Shown: positions 50,814 through 60,239, counted from the first letter of the stretch. The stretch: DNA of 64,000 nucleotides from Seohaeicola sp024304985 (GCF_028802875.1 NZ_JARAMP010000011.1:90054-154053), one strand, 5' to 3'. Notes: generated from the sequence alone by a model not told the origin. Numbers and translations are program-made.

Positions 50814-51628
50814 GTTGCGCGCGCTGCGGCCTGTTCATCGCGTTGTTGGGCAAGGCTGCTGCGTTTCGAGATGATCGAGGCCGTGACCACACCTACCGTC
50901 ACGATGGCGATCATGATCGTGGACAGGGCGTTGATCTCGGGCGACACACCCATCCTGACGGCCGAGAAAATGCGGATTGGCAATGTTGTCGCGGATGGTC
51001 CGGCGGTGAATGAGGCGATCACCAGATCGTCCAGCGACAGGGTGAAGGCCAGTAACCACCCTGAAATCACCGCAGGCGCGATGATCGGCAGCGTCACGAG
51101 ACGGAACGCATCGAAAGGAGAACAGCCCAGATCAAGCGCCGCTTCCTCCAGCGATTTGTCGAAACTGACCAGCCGCGACGATACGACGACCGAGACGAAG
51201 CACATCGAAAAGGTCGTATGCGCCAGCACGACGGTGAAGATACCCCTATCCAGCCCGATCCCGATGAAAAGCAACAGCAGCGACAGACCGGTAATCACCT
51301 CGGGCATCACCAAGGGGGCGTAGATCATTCCGGAAAACAATGTCCGTCCCATAAAACGGCCGCCGCGCACCAGAACATAGGCGCCCATCGTGCCAAGGAT
51401 CGTGGCAATGGTGGATGACGCCACGGCGACCTGAATCGTGACCCATGCCGCATCAAGGAAGGACTGGTTCTGCAACAGCGAGCCGTACCATTGTGTCGAA
51501 AAACCAGCCCAGACCGTCACCAGACGTGACTCGTTGAAGCTGTAGATGATCAGGATCAGCATCGGCAGGTAAAGGAATGCAAAACCGACCGTAAGGGACG
51601 TCGCATTGAACCAGGAAAATCGTCTCAT
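50810..51628 (-). CDS. potC: Polyamine-type ABC transporter permease (PotC/PotI-like)
   Basis: A 272-residue inner-membrane protein with six helices. Its EAA loop, EEAALDLGCSPFDAFRLVTL, contacts the ATPase. FLYLPMLILIIYSFNESRLV and WLLAFTLSLDDLVIASFTAG are typical of PotC/PotI. It starts at ATG 51628, overlapping the potB stop (ATGA). It completes a putrescine/spermidine-type uptake system with PotA, PotB and PotF encoded upstream. Confidence 0.92.
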   Translation of the reverse strand: MRRFSWFNATSLTVGFAFLYLPMLILIIYSFNESRLVTVWAGFSTQWYGSLLQNQSFLDAAWVTIQVAVASSTIATILGTMGAYVLVRGGRFMGRTLFSGMIYAPLVMPEVITGLSLLLLFIGIGLDRGIFTVVLAHTTFSMCFVSVVVSSRLVSFDKSLEEAALDLGCSPFDAFRLVTLPIIAPAVISGWLLAFTLSLDDLVIASFTAGPSATTLPIRIFSAVRMGVSPEINALSTIMIAIVTVGVVTASIISKRSSLAQQRDEQAAARAT

Positions 51629-52515
51629 TGGTCCAACTCCCGCTGCTTCTGCTCGTTGCGCTGGAACAGCACGATCGGCACCACAAGGATCAGCAGCAGG
51701 ATCACCGCCACAGCGGACGCAACCGGCCAGTCGCGGTTCGAGAAGAACTCTTCCCACAGCACCTTGCCAATCATCAGCGTGTCGGACCCGCCCAGCAGCG
51801 AGGGGATTACGAACTCGCCAAGCGCCGGGATGAACACCAGAAAGCAACCTGCGACGATCCCTGCTTTGGACAGTGGAACTGTCACCAGCCAGAAAGCGGA
51901 CAGCCGCGAACATCCAAGATCCTCGGCCGCTTCCAGAAGCGAGCCATCCATTTTCTCAAGCGCCGAATAGATGGGCAGGATCATGAAGGGCAAATAGGTG
52001 TAAACGATCCCGATATAGACGGCCGTGTTCGTGTTCAGGATGGTCAGCGGGGTCGAAATGATCCCCGTCCACAACAGGAACTGGTTCAGGAAGCCTTCGT
52101 TCGACAGGATGCCGATCCAGGAATAGACTCGGATCAGAAAACTGGTCCAGAATGGCAGGATCACCAGCAGCAGCAAGGTGGCACGCCATTCATCGGGGGC
52201 CTGCGCCATCGCATAGGCGATGGGATACCCCACAAGAAGCGTCAAAACCGTCGAGATCAGCGCGATCTGGAGCGATGAGACATAAGCCCGCCAATAAAGC
52301 GGGTCCTGCGTCAGAAAGGTGAAATTCTCGAAATCAAGCTGCCACAGGAAGGCTTTGATCCCGGACCATCCTTCGGTCAGGTCCAGCTGCGGTGTATAGG
52401 GCGGAATCGACAGCGCAATATCCGAGAGAGAGATCTTCAGCACGATCAGGAATGGCACAAGAAACAGGGCCATCAGCCAAAGATAGGGAACCGCGATGAG
52501 GATGAAGCGACGCAT
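51625..52515 (-). CDS. potB: Polyamine-type ABC transporter permease (PotB/PotH-like)
   Basis: A 296-residue membrane protein with six helices. The EAA loop is LLEAAEDLGCSRLSAFWLVT, followed by VPLSKAGIVAGCFLVFIPAL. LILVVPIVLFQRNEQKQREL forms the end. The N-terminal LWLMALFLVPFLIVLKISLS is usual for PotB/PotH. The gene starts two bases after the potA stop and overlaps potC. Confidence 0.92.
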   Translation of the reverse strand: MRRFILIAVPYLWLMALFLVPFLIVLKISLSDIALSIPPYTPQLDLTEGWSGIKAFLWQLDFENFTFLTQDPLYWRAYVSSLQIALISTVLTLLVGYPIAYAMAQAPDEWRATLLLLVILPFWTSFLIRVYSWIGILSNEGFLNQFLLWTGIISTPLTILNTNTAVYIGIVYTYLPFMILPIYSALEKMDGSLLEAAEDLGCSRLSAFWLVTVPLSKAGIVAGCFLVFIPALGEFVIPSLLGGSDTLMIGKVLWEEFFSNRDWPVASAVAVILLLILVVPIVLFQRNEQKQRELDQ

Positions 52516-52517
52516 CC

Positions 52518-53642
52518 CTAGCGCTCCAACACGACGGCGGCTGTATCTGTCCAGGACAGCCAGACGCGGTCTTCCCAGGTAAAGGTCCTACGCGAAAGGC
52601 GGCGCGTGTTGGCTGCCTGCGCCTTGATCATCTGACCGTTGACCAGTTTGACGTGATAGGTCGAGATGTTGCCAAGATAGGCAATGTCGATGATCTGGCC
52701 TTCGATCGCATTGGCGGAGTCATCGGGTCGTTCGGCTGAGATCGCAACCTTTTCGGGCCGGATTGCCAGATGGCAGCGTTGACCATCTGCAAAACTGTTC
52801 TGCGTCTTGGCGACGAACGGGTCCTGCCCTTCGGCCCATGTGATGCGATAGCCATCGCCATCACGCGTGGCGATACCATCGATGATGTTCACGTCTCCGA
52901 TGAAATCCGCGACATAGACCGAATTCGGAGCTTCGTAGATCTGCGCGGGAGTTGCGACCTGAATGATCCGCCCCTCGTCCATCACTGCGACCCGACTGGA
53001 GACCGTCATGGCCTCTTCCTGATCATGGGTCACGATCACGAAGGTCGTGCCGGTCTTCTCCTGAATGTCCATCAACTCGAACTGCGTATCTTGCCGCAGT
53101 TTCTTGTCCAAGGCCCCCAGCGGTTCATCCAGCAGCAACAGTTTCGGTGCTTTCGCAAGACTGCGCGCCAACGCCACGCGCTGCCGCTGTCCACCGGAAA
53201 TCTGATGGGGCTTGCGCTTGGCGAATTTGACCAGCCGCGTGAGGCGCAGCATCTCGTCGACGCGGGCCTCGATCTCGGCCTTGGGCTTGCCTTCTCGCTT
53301 CAAGCCGAAAGCAATATTCTCCCACACGCTCAGATGCGGAAAGAGGGCGTAAGACTGGAACATCATGTTCACCGCCCGTTTGTTTGGCGGCACATGCGCC
53401 ATGTCCTGACCCGCAATCAGGATCTGACCCTCGGTCACGTTCTCGAACCCGGCCAGCATCCGCATCAGGGTTGTCTTGCCACAGCCTGACGGACCAAGAA
53501 GCGAAAAGAACTCGCGCTCGTAGATATCCTGCGTCAGATTCTCGATCGCCGTGAAATCGCCAAACCGTTTGGTCACGTTCTTGAACTGGATGAGAGGCTT
53601 TGCCTGCGGATCATCCCACGGGGCGAAAACGGTTTGTGCCAT
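52518..53642 (-). CDS. potA: Polyamine-type ABC transporter ATPase (PotA/PotG-like)
   Basis: A 374-residue ATPase starting at ATG 53642 (MAQTVFAPWDD), preceded by AGGGA; an ATG five codons earlier lacks one. Walker A GPSGCGKTTLMRML, signature ISGGQRQRVALARSL and Walker B LLLLDEPLGALDKKLRQ are complete. The last 100 residues form a TOBE domain (CHLAIRPEKVAISAERPDD). It energises the PotB-PotC channel. A stem-loop separates it from potF. Confidence 0.95.
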   Translation of the reverse strand: MAQTVFAPWDDPQAKPLIQFKNVTKRFGDFTAIENLTQDIYEREFFSLLGPSGCGKTTLMRMLAGFENVTEGQILIAGQDMAHVPPNKRAVNMMFQSYALFPHLSVWENIAFGLKREGKPKAEIEARVDEMLRLTRLVKFAKRKPHQISGGQRQRVALARSLAKAPKLLLLDEPLGALDKKLRQDTQFELMDIQEKTGTTFVIVTHDQEEAMTVSSRVAVMDEGRIIQVATPAQIYEAPNSVYVADFIGDVNIIDGIATRDGDGYRITWAEGQDPFVAKTQNSFADGQRCHLAIRPEKVAISAERPDDSANAIEGQIIDIAYLGNISTYHVKLVNGQMIKAQAANTRRLSRRTFTWEDRVWLSWTDTAAVVLER

Positions 53643-53669
53643 GTCGGTCCCTGTCATTCATTATTGAAA

Positions 53670-53694
53670 GGCCCGCGCGGCTTTCGCGCGGGCC
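53670..53694 (-). promoter_or_regulatory. Intercistronic stem-loop between potF and potA
   Basis: A perfect 10-bp GC stem (GGCCCGCGCG at 53670-53679, CGCGCGGGCC at 53685-53694; five-base loop). On the minus strand it follows the potF stop and has only TTTC after it, so it is a weak terminator or 3' mRNA stabiliser. Such structures commonly keep binding-protein levels above those of the permease and ATPase. Confidence 0.7.
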
Positions 53695-53708
53695 GATGTC
53701 TCCGGGTC

Positions 53709-54794
53709 TCAGGTGCCCGATTTGATTTTGGTCCACAAGCGGGTCACAGTCCGCTGTACGCCTGCATCCCAGGGTGTGGTGGTGAACAGGTTGTTCAACG
53801 CCTCTTCCGACGGATAGATCGCCGGATCACCGATCACGTCCTCGTTCAGGAACTCCTGCGATGCCTTGTTGCCATTGGCATAATAGACATAGTTCGAGGC
53901 GGCTGCCATGTTCTGCGCATCCATGATGAAGTTCAGGAAAGCATGTGCCCCTTCCACGTTCGGCGCATCGACAGGAATTGCCATCTGGTCGAACCACATC
54001 TGCGCACCTTCCTTGGCGGCGTTGTAGGCAATCTCGACACCATTCTCGGCTTCGGCAGCGCGGTCACGCGCTTGCAGGATGTCACCCGACCAGCCCAGAG
54101 CGACGCAGATGTCGCCATTCGCCAGCGCATTGATATATTCCGAGCTGTGGAACTTCTGAATATACGGCCGGATCGCCATAAAGACCTCTTCGGTCTTGGC
54201 AATCACCTCGGGGTCATGGCTGTTGGGATCTTCACCCAGATACTTGAGCGCAGCCGGGATCATCTCGGCCGGGGCGTCCAGCATCATGATGCCGCAAGCG
54301 GCCAGTTTCTCGGCATTGGCAGGATCGAACACCAGCGCAAGGCTGTCGATCGGTGCATCCTCACCAAGGATCTCCGTCACCTTGCCGACGTTCACCCCGA
54401 TACCTGTGGTACCCCACATGTAGTTGATCGAATAAGCGTTGTCCGGATCATACTGCGCAGTGCGCGTCGACACGACATCCCACATGTTTTCGATGTTGGG
54501 CAGTTTCGACTTGTCGAGTTTCTGGAAAGCACCTGCTTCGATCTGGCGTTGCAGGAAGGTGCCGCTTGGCACCACCACGTCGTAACCCGACCCGCCAGCC
54601 AGCAGCTTTGTCTCAAGCACTTCGTTGCTGTCGAACACGTCGTAGATCAGCTTCATGCCGGTGTCTGCTTCGAACTTGGCAAGCAGTTCCTCGTCGATAT
54701 AGTCCGACCAGTTGTACACGCGCACTTCCTGTGCCGCGGCAGCGCCTGCCATGAGCGCGAGTGTTGCGGTCATGGTCACCAGGTGTTGTCTCAT
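53709..54794 (-). CDS. potF: Polyamine-type periplasmic binding protein (PotF/PotD-like)
   Basis: A 361-residue binding protein starting at ATG 54794 (MRQHLVTMTATLALMAG), which has GGGAG upstream; a longer frame start is unlikely. The signal peptide ends GAAAAQE. VRVYNWSDYIDEELLAKFEA opens the mature domain as in PotF/PotD; WGTTGIGVNVGKVTEILG and CVALGWSGDILQARDRA are conserved ligand-cleft regions. It is the first gene of the operon, with a divergent gntR. Putrescine or a related diamine is the likely ligand. Confidence 0.93.
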   Translation of the reverse strand: MRQHLVTMTATLALMAGAAAAQEVRVYNWSDYIDEELLAKFEADTGMKLIYDVFDSNEVLETKLLAGGSGYDVVVPSGTFLQRQIEAGAFQKLDKSKLPNIENMWDVVSTRTAQYDPDNAYSINYMWGTTGIGVNVGKVTEILGEDAPIDSLALVFDPANAEKLAACGIMMLDAPAEMIPAALKYLGEDPNSHDPEVIAKTEEVFMAIRPYIQKFHSSEYINALANGDICVALGWSGDILQARDRAAEAENGVEIAYNAAKEGAQMWFDQMAIPVDAPNVEGAHAFLNFIMDAQNMAAASNYVYYANGNKASQEFLNEDVIGDPAIYPSEEALNNLFTTTPWDAGVQRTVTRLWTKIKSGT

Positions 54795-54840
54795 CAGGAT
54801 ACTCCCTTTGGTAAATTGTGGATCTTCCGTCCCCATTCCG

Positions 54841-54852
54841 GAATTTGATCAA
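54841..54852. promoter_or_regulatory. Candidate GntR operator in the potF-gntR divergent region
   Basis: GAATTTGATCAA contains the palindrome TTGATCAA. The same 11 bases GAATTTGATCA recur upstream of the aminotransferase gene at 55657. The shared motif at both control regions around one gntR gene suggests its binding site. Confidence 0.5.
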
Positions 54853-54944
54853 GTTTTCTGCCGCAAGGCAATATGGCAATGTTTTCACGATGCCGCTAAA
54901 CTCGCAAGCAGGTGTCTTGGTAGAACGCAGGGAAAAGCGGCAAA

Positions 54945-55640
54945 ATGGACGACGGTGCCCGAAAAATGACCACCCTAGTCGAGGCGGCGGCGAACCCTCC
55001 GGCGCACGAGGTGATCTATCGCAGATTGCGGGATCAGATCCTGTTCGGAGAGATCGCGCCCGGACAGGCTCTGACAATCCAGGGGCTGGCCGATCGCTTG
55101 AACGCAGGTATGACCCCCGTACGAGAGGCGATCCGGCGGCTGACGGCCGAAGGCGCCCTGGTCTTTCAGGGCAATCGCAGGGTCTGTGTGCCACAGCTGA
55201 CGGCTGCGAACATTTCGGAAATTATTTATGCAAGACAATGGCTTGAATCGCATCTGGGCTTGCGGGCAACCGAGCGTGCGACCCCCGCGGATCTGGCCCG
55301 TCTGACAGCGATCGACACGGCGCTGGACCGCGCCATCGCCGCAGGTGACCTGCGTGCTTATCTTGAGAACAACTACCTGTTTCACGCCAAGCTCTACGAT
55401 CTTGCCGATGCGCCGATCCTTGCGGAAATGGCCGAGCGGCTGTGGCTGCGCTTTGGCCCTTCGCTGCGTGTCGTGATTGGACGGGTGGGCACCCAGAACC
55501 TGCCGGACAAGCACAAGGATATGCTGAATTGCATGCGGACAGGTGATTCCGAAGGGGCCGCAAGGGCCATGCGGGAGGATATGCTTCAGGGGATGGAACA
55601 GATCCGCGAAATGCTGGACCTCGACACCTCTGCACACTGA
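54945..55640 (+). CDS. GntR-family regulator, FadR/FCD subfamily
   Basis: A 231-residue regulator. The winged helix-turn-helix (VIYRRLRDQILFGEIAPGQA, then LADRLNAGMTPVREAIRRLT) is followed by an FCD ligand domain with seven helices and metal/ligand histidines (NNYLFHAKLYDL, LPDKHKDMLNCM). It is divergent from potF and upstream of the aminotransferase gene, so it likely controls polyamine uptake and use. ATG 54945 or 54966 may be the start; neither has a strong ribosome-binding site. Confidence 0.9.
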   Translation: MDDGARKMTTLVEAAANPPAHEVIYRRLRDQILFGEIAPGQALTIQGLADRLNAGMTPVREAIRRLTAEGALVFQGNRRVCVPQLTAANISEIIYARQWLESHLGLRATERATPADLARLTAIDTALDRAIAAGDLRAYLENNYLFHAKLYDLADAPILAEMAERLWLRFGPSLRVVIGRVGTQNLPDKHKDMLNCMRTGDSEGAARAMREDMLQGMEQIREMLDLDTSAH

Positions 55641-55651
55641 TTCGATTGACA

Positions 55652-55677
55652 CTCAAGAATTTGATCATATTCTTGAG
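55652..55677. promoter_or_regulatory. Palindromic operator upstream of the aminotransferase gene
   Basis: CTCAAGAAT (55652-55660) and ATTCTTGAG (55669-55677) form a perfect 9-bp inverted repeat around TTGATCAT. It lies 67 bases before the ATG. Its core GAATTTGATCA also occurs before potF. No T-run follows, so it is a protein-binding site rather than a terminator for gntR. Confidence 0.6.
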
Positions 55678-55744
55678 GACGAACGGGAGTCGCCTTTTGG
55701 TGACCCATTCCCGCACGCCATGAATCACCAGAACGAGGTCCGCC

Positions 55745-57142
55745 ATGACTGTGATCACCAACCATATGCCGACACATGAATTGCAGGCGCTGGATGCCGC
55801 GCATCACATGCATCCTTTCTCGACGCAGGACGTTCTGGCCAAACGTGGCGCCCGTGTCATCACGCGGGCCGACGGTGTTTGGATCACCGATAGCGACGGA
55901 AACCGGATCATTGACGGCATGGCCGGTCTGTGGTGCGTGAATGTGGGCTATGGGCGTGACCGTCTGGCCGATGTGGCTGCGCGCCAGATGAAGGAATTGC
56001 CTTATTACAACACCTTCTTCATGACCACGCATGTGCCGGCCATCGCGCTGAGCCAGAAGTTGGCCGAAGTGGCACCCGGTGACCTGAACCATGTGTTTTA
56101 CGCCGGATCAGGGTCTGAAGCGAACGATACCAACATCCGCATGGTGCGCACCTACTGGGCCCAGAAAGGCAAACCCGACAAGAAGGTGATCATCAGCCGC
56201 ACGAACGCCTATCACGGCTCGACCATGGCCGGTGCATCCTTGGGTGGCATGTCGGGCATGCATGCGCAGGGTGGTTTGCCGATCCCTGATATCCATCACA
56301 TTGACCAGCCAAACTGGTGGGCGGAAGGCGGTGACATGTCGCCCGAGGAATTCGGTCTGGAGCGCGCACGTCAGTTGGAACAGGCGATCCACGACCTGGG
56401 CGAGGACAAGGTGGCCGCCTTTATCGCCGAACCCGTGCAGGGCGCGGGCGGAGTGATCGTTGCCCCTGACACCTATTGGCCAGAAATCCAGCGGATCTGC
56501 GACAAGTACGAGATCTTGTTGATCGCCGACGAGGTGATCTGCGGCTTCGGACGTACCGGAAACTGGTTTGGCAGCCAGACGCTGAACATCCGCCCGCATA
56601 TCATGACAATCGCCAAGGGATTGTCGTCCGGATACCAACCGATCGGCGGCTCGATTGTCTGTGACGAGGTCGCCTCGGTGATCGGCGCCTGCGAGTTCAA
56701 TCATGGTTATACCTATTCCAGCCATCCGGTTGCCGCGGCCGTGGCGCTTGAAAACCTCAACATCATCGAGGAAGAGGGCATCATTGACCACGTCCGCACG
56801 AATATCGGGCCCTATATGAAAGAGCTCTGGACCGGTTTGACTGATCACCCGCTGGTGGGAGAAGCCAAGATCGTGGGGATGATGGGCTCTATCGCGTTGA
56901 CGCCGCACAAGGAAAGCCGCGCCAAATTCGCGTCGGAACCTGGCACTGTGGGCTATATCGTGCGCGAGCGTTGCTTTGCCAACAACCTGGTGATGCGCCA
57001 TGTCGGCGACCGGATGATCATCAGCCCGCCGCTGGTCATGACCCGCGACGAGGCCGATATTCTGATTGAACGCGCGCGCAAGTCGCTGGATGAGGCGCAT
57101 CAGCAGCTGAAGGCCGAAGGGCTGATGGTTGCAGCCAGCTGA
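55745..57142 (+). CDS. Class III aminotransferase (putrescine/omega-amine:pyruvate type)
   Basis: A 465-residue PLP enzyme. LLIADEVICGFGRTGNWFGS supplies the cofactor Asp, and the PLP lysine is in IMTIAKGLSSGYQPIGGSIV. GMAGLWCVNVGYGRDRLADV and FYAGSGSEANDTNIRMVRTY are typical of SpuC-like amine-pyruvate transaminases. It probably converts imported diamine or its product to the aldehyde. It stands downstream of gntR with its own palindrome and converges on the second gntR. Confidence 0.9.
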   Translation: MTVITNHMPTHELQALDAAHHMHPFSTQDVLAKRGARVITRADGVWITDSDGNRIIDGMAGLWCVNVGYGRDRLADVAARQMKELPYYNTFFMTTHVPAIALSQKLAEVAPGDLNHVFYAGSGSEANDTNIRMVRTYWAQKGKPDKKVIISRTNAYHGSTMAGASLGGMSGMHAQGGLPIPDIHHIDQPNWWAEGGDMSPEEFGLERARQLEQAIHDLGEDKVAAFIAEPVQGAGGVIVAPDTYWPEIQRICDKYEILLIADEVICGFGRTGNWFGSQTLNIRPHIMTIAKGLSSGYQPIGGSIVCDEVASVIGACEFNHGYTYSSHPVAAAVALENLNIIEEEGIIDHVRTNIGPYMKELWTGLTDHPLVGEAKIVGMMGSIALTPHKESRAKFASEPGTVGYIVRERCFANNLVMRHVGDRMIISPPLVMTRDEADILIERARKSLDEAHQQLKAEGLMVAAS

Positions 57143-57224
57143 GCGTTCTCGACACTGTTCCAGCCTGATCACAAGATGACCGGGCCGGATCTGGATATTT
57201 GAAGCAAGAAGAAGCAGGGCGGTG

Positions 57225-57884
57225 TTAGTCCCGCAGCACATTCACCCGCGCAATGCACAGTGAGATATGTGTTCTTCGCACATCGGCGGCCGCCTGCCCG
57301 TCTCTTGCCTTCAGGGCTTGCAGGCTGTCGCGCAGTTCGGACACGAAGATCGCGGTTTCATCCGCCAGATCCAGACGTGCTGTCGCGGTCAGCCAGATCC
57401 GGGCTGTCCGGTAATAGAGCCGTTCCGACATCTCGCGTAGCGCCTCGTTGCGGGTCAATGATGTGCCGAAGTGGAAATACTCCATGTTCAGCCGGGCCAG
57501 TGACCGGGTGTCGGGACGGGTCAGCAATGCTTCGCCGCGTTTCAGAAAACCCGCTGCATCCGCGACGATCTGGTCGGTGATCGGTACAGGTGACAAGCGT
57601 CCGACAAGGCCCGCCAGTTCGCGACGCAGGTCGTAGGTGCGGGCCATCTCACCAGGATCCACATCGGTGACGATCGTTCCCACGCCATGCTGCGACACAA
57701 CAAGCCCTTCGTCTTCCAGCTTGGCCAGAACGCGACGCAAGGGTGTACGTGAGGTTCCGAACTCTGCGGCCAGTGCCTCTTCGGAAAGACGGGAGCCCGG
57801 CGGGTAGTCCAAGAGGCAGATCCGCGTGCGCAGTGCGTCATGCAGGCGCAGAAAGCGGGTCCGGGCGTCGGACGGTTCAGACAT
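57225..57884 (-). CDS. GntR-family regulator (second), FCD subfamily
   Basis: A 219-residue regulator with an N-terminal winged helix (RICLLDYPPGSRLSEEALAA, then EFGTSRTPLRRVLAKLEDEG) and a C-terminal FCD-type helical domain. Its start overlaps the stop of the M20 gene by eight bases, so it is the third gene of the doeA-like operon. It likely controls its own operon and the divergent aminotransferase operon, where TTGTGCACAA-type sites occur. Confidence 0.88.
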   Translation of the reverse strand: MSEPSDARTRFLRLHDALRTRICLLDYPPGSRLSEEALAAEFGTSRTPLRRVLAKLEDEGLVVSQHGVGTIVTDVDPGEMARTYDLRRELAGLVGRLSPVPITDQIVADAAGFLKRGEALLTRPDTRSLARLNMEYFHFGTSLTRNEALREMSERLYYRTARIWLTATARLDLADETAIFVSELRDSLQALKARDGQAAADVRRTHISLCIARVNVLRD

Positions 57885-59043
57885 GACGCGTCAGCCTTTC
57901 GCCAAGGCCATGCAGCATGGACAAGCACTGATCAAGCTGTGACAGGCTCACATATTCATCGGCCTTGTGGGCCTGCTCGATACTGCCGGGACCGCAAAGC
58001 ACCGCTGACATACCCATTTGCTGGAGCAACCCGGCCTCGGTGCCGAAGGCCACCACATCTGCGCCATTCGCCCCGGTGAGTTCTGCGACAAGGCGGCGCG
58101 CGGCGTTATCCTCCATCGGTTCCAGCCCGCAGACTTCCCCTATGACATAGGTAGTGATGCCTGCATCGGGACAGACGGCCTGCATTTGCGGCAGCAGTAC
58201 ATCGTTGCAGTATTCCGCCAGCGTTTGCCGGACAAACTCGGCGTCACTGTCCTGCACCGGGCGCATTTCCCAGTCCAGTTCGGCCCGGCTGGCAATCACG
58301 TTATGGGCGACTCCACCGGACAGACGGCCGATGTTGATCGTGGTCCATGGCGGCTCGAACAGGCTGCCCACGGGCGTACGATGGCGAAGCTGGTGGCGCA
58401 GATCCATCAATCTCGCCACATAGGCGACAGCATATTCCACCGCGTTGACGCCACGGTCGGGGTTCGAGCCGTGGCCCTCCAGCCCGCGAAATTCGACTGT
58501 ATACTCGCAGCATCCCTTGTGCCCTTCGATGATGCGCATATCCGTGGGTTCGCCCACGATGGCCATAGACGGACGGATACCACGGGCCTGAAGTGCTGGA
58601 ACAAGGGACCGCGCACCCAGACAACCGACCTCTTCGTCATAGGTGAAGGCGAAATGAATGGGCCGCTTGAGATTGCGCGCAGCATAGTCGGGGGCCATTG
58701 CCAGTGTGGCGGCAATGAACCCCTTCATATCGCAGGCACCGCGCCCGAAAAGCTTGCCGTCCCGCTCGACCATGCGGAAGGGATCGCTGCTCCAGTCCTG
58801 ATCCGCAACCGGGACCACGTCGGAATGGCCCGACAAGACGATACCCCCCTCACGCTCCGGTCCAATGGTGGCGAACAGATTGGCCTTGGTTCCGCTATCG
58901 TCGTGAAACAGATCCACGCGCGCTCCGACATCTGCCAGTCTGTTGGCCATGTGGTCGATCATGGCAAGGTTGCTGTCGGATGACACTGTCGGAAAACCGA
59001 TCAGATCCGCCAGTATGGCCTGCGTTCGAGACAGATCTGTCAT
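57877..59043 (-). CDS. M20-family deacetylase (ArgE-type)
   Basis: A 388-residue dizinc hydrolase starting at ATG 59043, which overlaps the doeA-like stop. Metal ligands lie in IVLSGHSDVVPVADQDW (His, catalytic Asp), GRGACDMKGFIAATLA (Asp), FAFTYDEEVGCLGARS (catalytic Glu-Glu) and the final GPGSIEQAHKADEYVSLS (His). It resembles acetylornithine deacetylase, which removes an acetyl group from the alpha-amine of a diamino acid. In this operon it probably deacetylates the product of the DoeA-like enzyme, not acetylornithine, since the argJ pathway is already cyclic. This functional reading is inference. Confidence 0.9.
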   Translation of the reverse strand: MTDLSRTQAILADLIGFPTVSSDSNLAMIDHMANRLADVGARVDLFHDDSGTKANLFATIGPEREGGIVLSGHSDVVPVADQDWSSDPFRMVERDGKLFGRGACDMKGFIAATLAMAPDYAARNLKRPIHFAFTYDEEVGCLGARSLVPALQARGIRPSMAIVGEPTDMRIIEGHKGCCEYTVEFRGLEGHGSNPDRGVNAVEYAVAYVARLMDLRHQLRHRTPVGSLFEPPWTTINIGRLSGGVAHNVIASRAELDWEMRPVQDSDAEFVRQTLAEYCNDVLLPQMQAVCPDAGITTYVIGEVCGLEPMEDNAARRLVAELTGANGADVVAFGTEAGLLQQMGMSAVLCGPGSIEQAHKADEYVSLSQLDQCLSMLHGLGERLTRHV

Positions 59044-60239
59044 GACTTCACGAAGATCCGGCGGGGGCGATTGCAAAAGGTTTCCGCCGGACCGTCATTG
59101 GTGATCAGGATGGATTCCGTGATCTCGATTCCCCATGTGTCCATCCAGAGGCCGGGCATGAAGTGAAAGGTCATGCCAGGTTGCAGCATGGTCTGATCTT
59201 CGGAGCGAAGGCTGATCGTGCGCTCGCCCCAGTCTGGCGGATAGCTGATCCCGATGGGATAACCACAGCGGGCACCGCGCTGGATTCCTGCAGCCTCGAG
59301 AGGGCGGGCCAGGGCGTCGGCGATGTCGCAGGCGCGGTTTCCAGCGCGGGCGGCCTGCAAGCCGGCTTCAAGCCCTTCGATCAGGGCGGCTTCGGCGCGC
59401 TTCACCTCATCCGGTGGGGTGCCCAGATAGACCGTCCGGCAGAAGGGTGTGTGATAACGCCGATAGACACCCGCCAATTCAAAGAAGGTGCACTGATCAT
59501 GCTCGAACTCGCCCCCATTCCATGTGATATGCGGGGCCGAAGCATCGGCACCTGACGGGCACATCGGCACGATGGCGGGGTAGTCGCCCCAGTCTTCGCC
59601 CACGCCGATGATCGCCTCGCGCATCACTTCGGCCACCAGATCGTTCTTGCGCACACCGGGTCTCGCACGTTCAATGGCAGTATCGACCATCTTCTCGGCA
59701 ATCCGCGCGGCGCGGCGCATGAACGCGATTTCCTCATGTGACTTGATCGCCCGCTGCCAGTTCACCAACACCGTGGCATCGACCAGCGTGGCGCGCGGCA
59801 GTTCCGTCATCATCGTGACATAGGCCTTGGCCGAGAAATAGTAGTTCTCCATTTCAACGCCGATACAGGCGGCCTCAAACCCCATTTCGCAAAGAAGCGC
59901 TGAAAGATGCTGCATCGGGTGCCGCTCGTTCGATTGCACATAGGTGTCATCATAAGGGCGCAGGTGATCATGCGGCAGCCATGCGGTGCGTTTGGCGCCG
60001 TTCGCGTCCATGTTCCGCCCCCACCAGACCGGGTCGCGGTCATGGGTCACGATCACGCCCTGATGCACATAGAAGGACCAGCCGTCATAGCCAGTCAGCC
60101 ATGCCATGTTTGACGGGTCCTCGACGAACAACACGTCGATGCCGCGTTCCGCCATGGCAGTGCGTGTCAGTTCGAGGCGCCGGTCATACTCGGCCTTGGT
60201 GAAGGGCAGGTCTGCAAAGGGAATCGGAGGAACGGACAT
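59040..60239 (-). CDS. doeA: M24 creatinase-fold hydrolase, ectoine hydrolase (DoeA)-like
   Basis: A 399-residue protein starting at ATG 60239, the length known for DoeA. NMAWLTGYDGWSFYVHQGVI, then MDANGAKRTAWLPHDHLRPY, GYPIGISYPPDWGERTISLR and LQPGMTFHFMPGLWMDTWG are typical of DoeA-type proteins. The usual metal ligands of Xaa-Pro peptidases are altered (FFELAGVYRRYHTPFCRTVY has no Asp pair), as in creatinase, so C-N cleavage of a small cyclic or amidine substrate is likelier than peptide cleavage. Ectoine is the best-known substrate; a relative is possible. Confidence 0.78.
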   Translation of the reverse strand: MSVPPIPFADLPFTKAEYDRRLELTRTAMAERGIDVLFVEDPSNMAWLTGYDGWSFYVHQGVIVTHDRDPVWWGRNMDANGAKRTAWLPHDHLRPYDDTYVQSNERHPMQHLSALLCEMGFEAACIGVEMENYYFSAKAYVTMMTELPRATLVDATVLVNWQRAIKSHEEIAFMRRAARIAEKMVDTAIERARPGVRKNDLVAEVMREAIIGVGEDWGDYPAIVPMCPSGADASAPHITWNGGEFEHDQCTFFELAGVYRRYHTPFCRTVYLGTPPDEVKRAEAALIEGLEAGLQAARAGNRACDIADALARPLEAAGIQRGARCGYPIGISYPPDWGERTISLRSEDQTMLQPGMTFHFMPGLWMDTWGIEITESILITNDGPAETFCNRPRRIFVKS

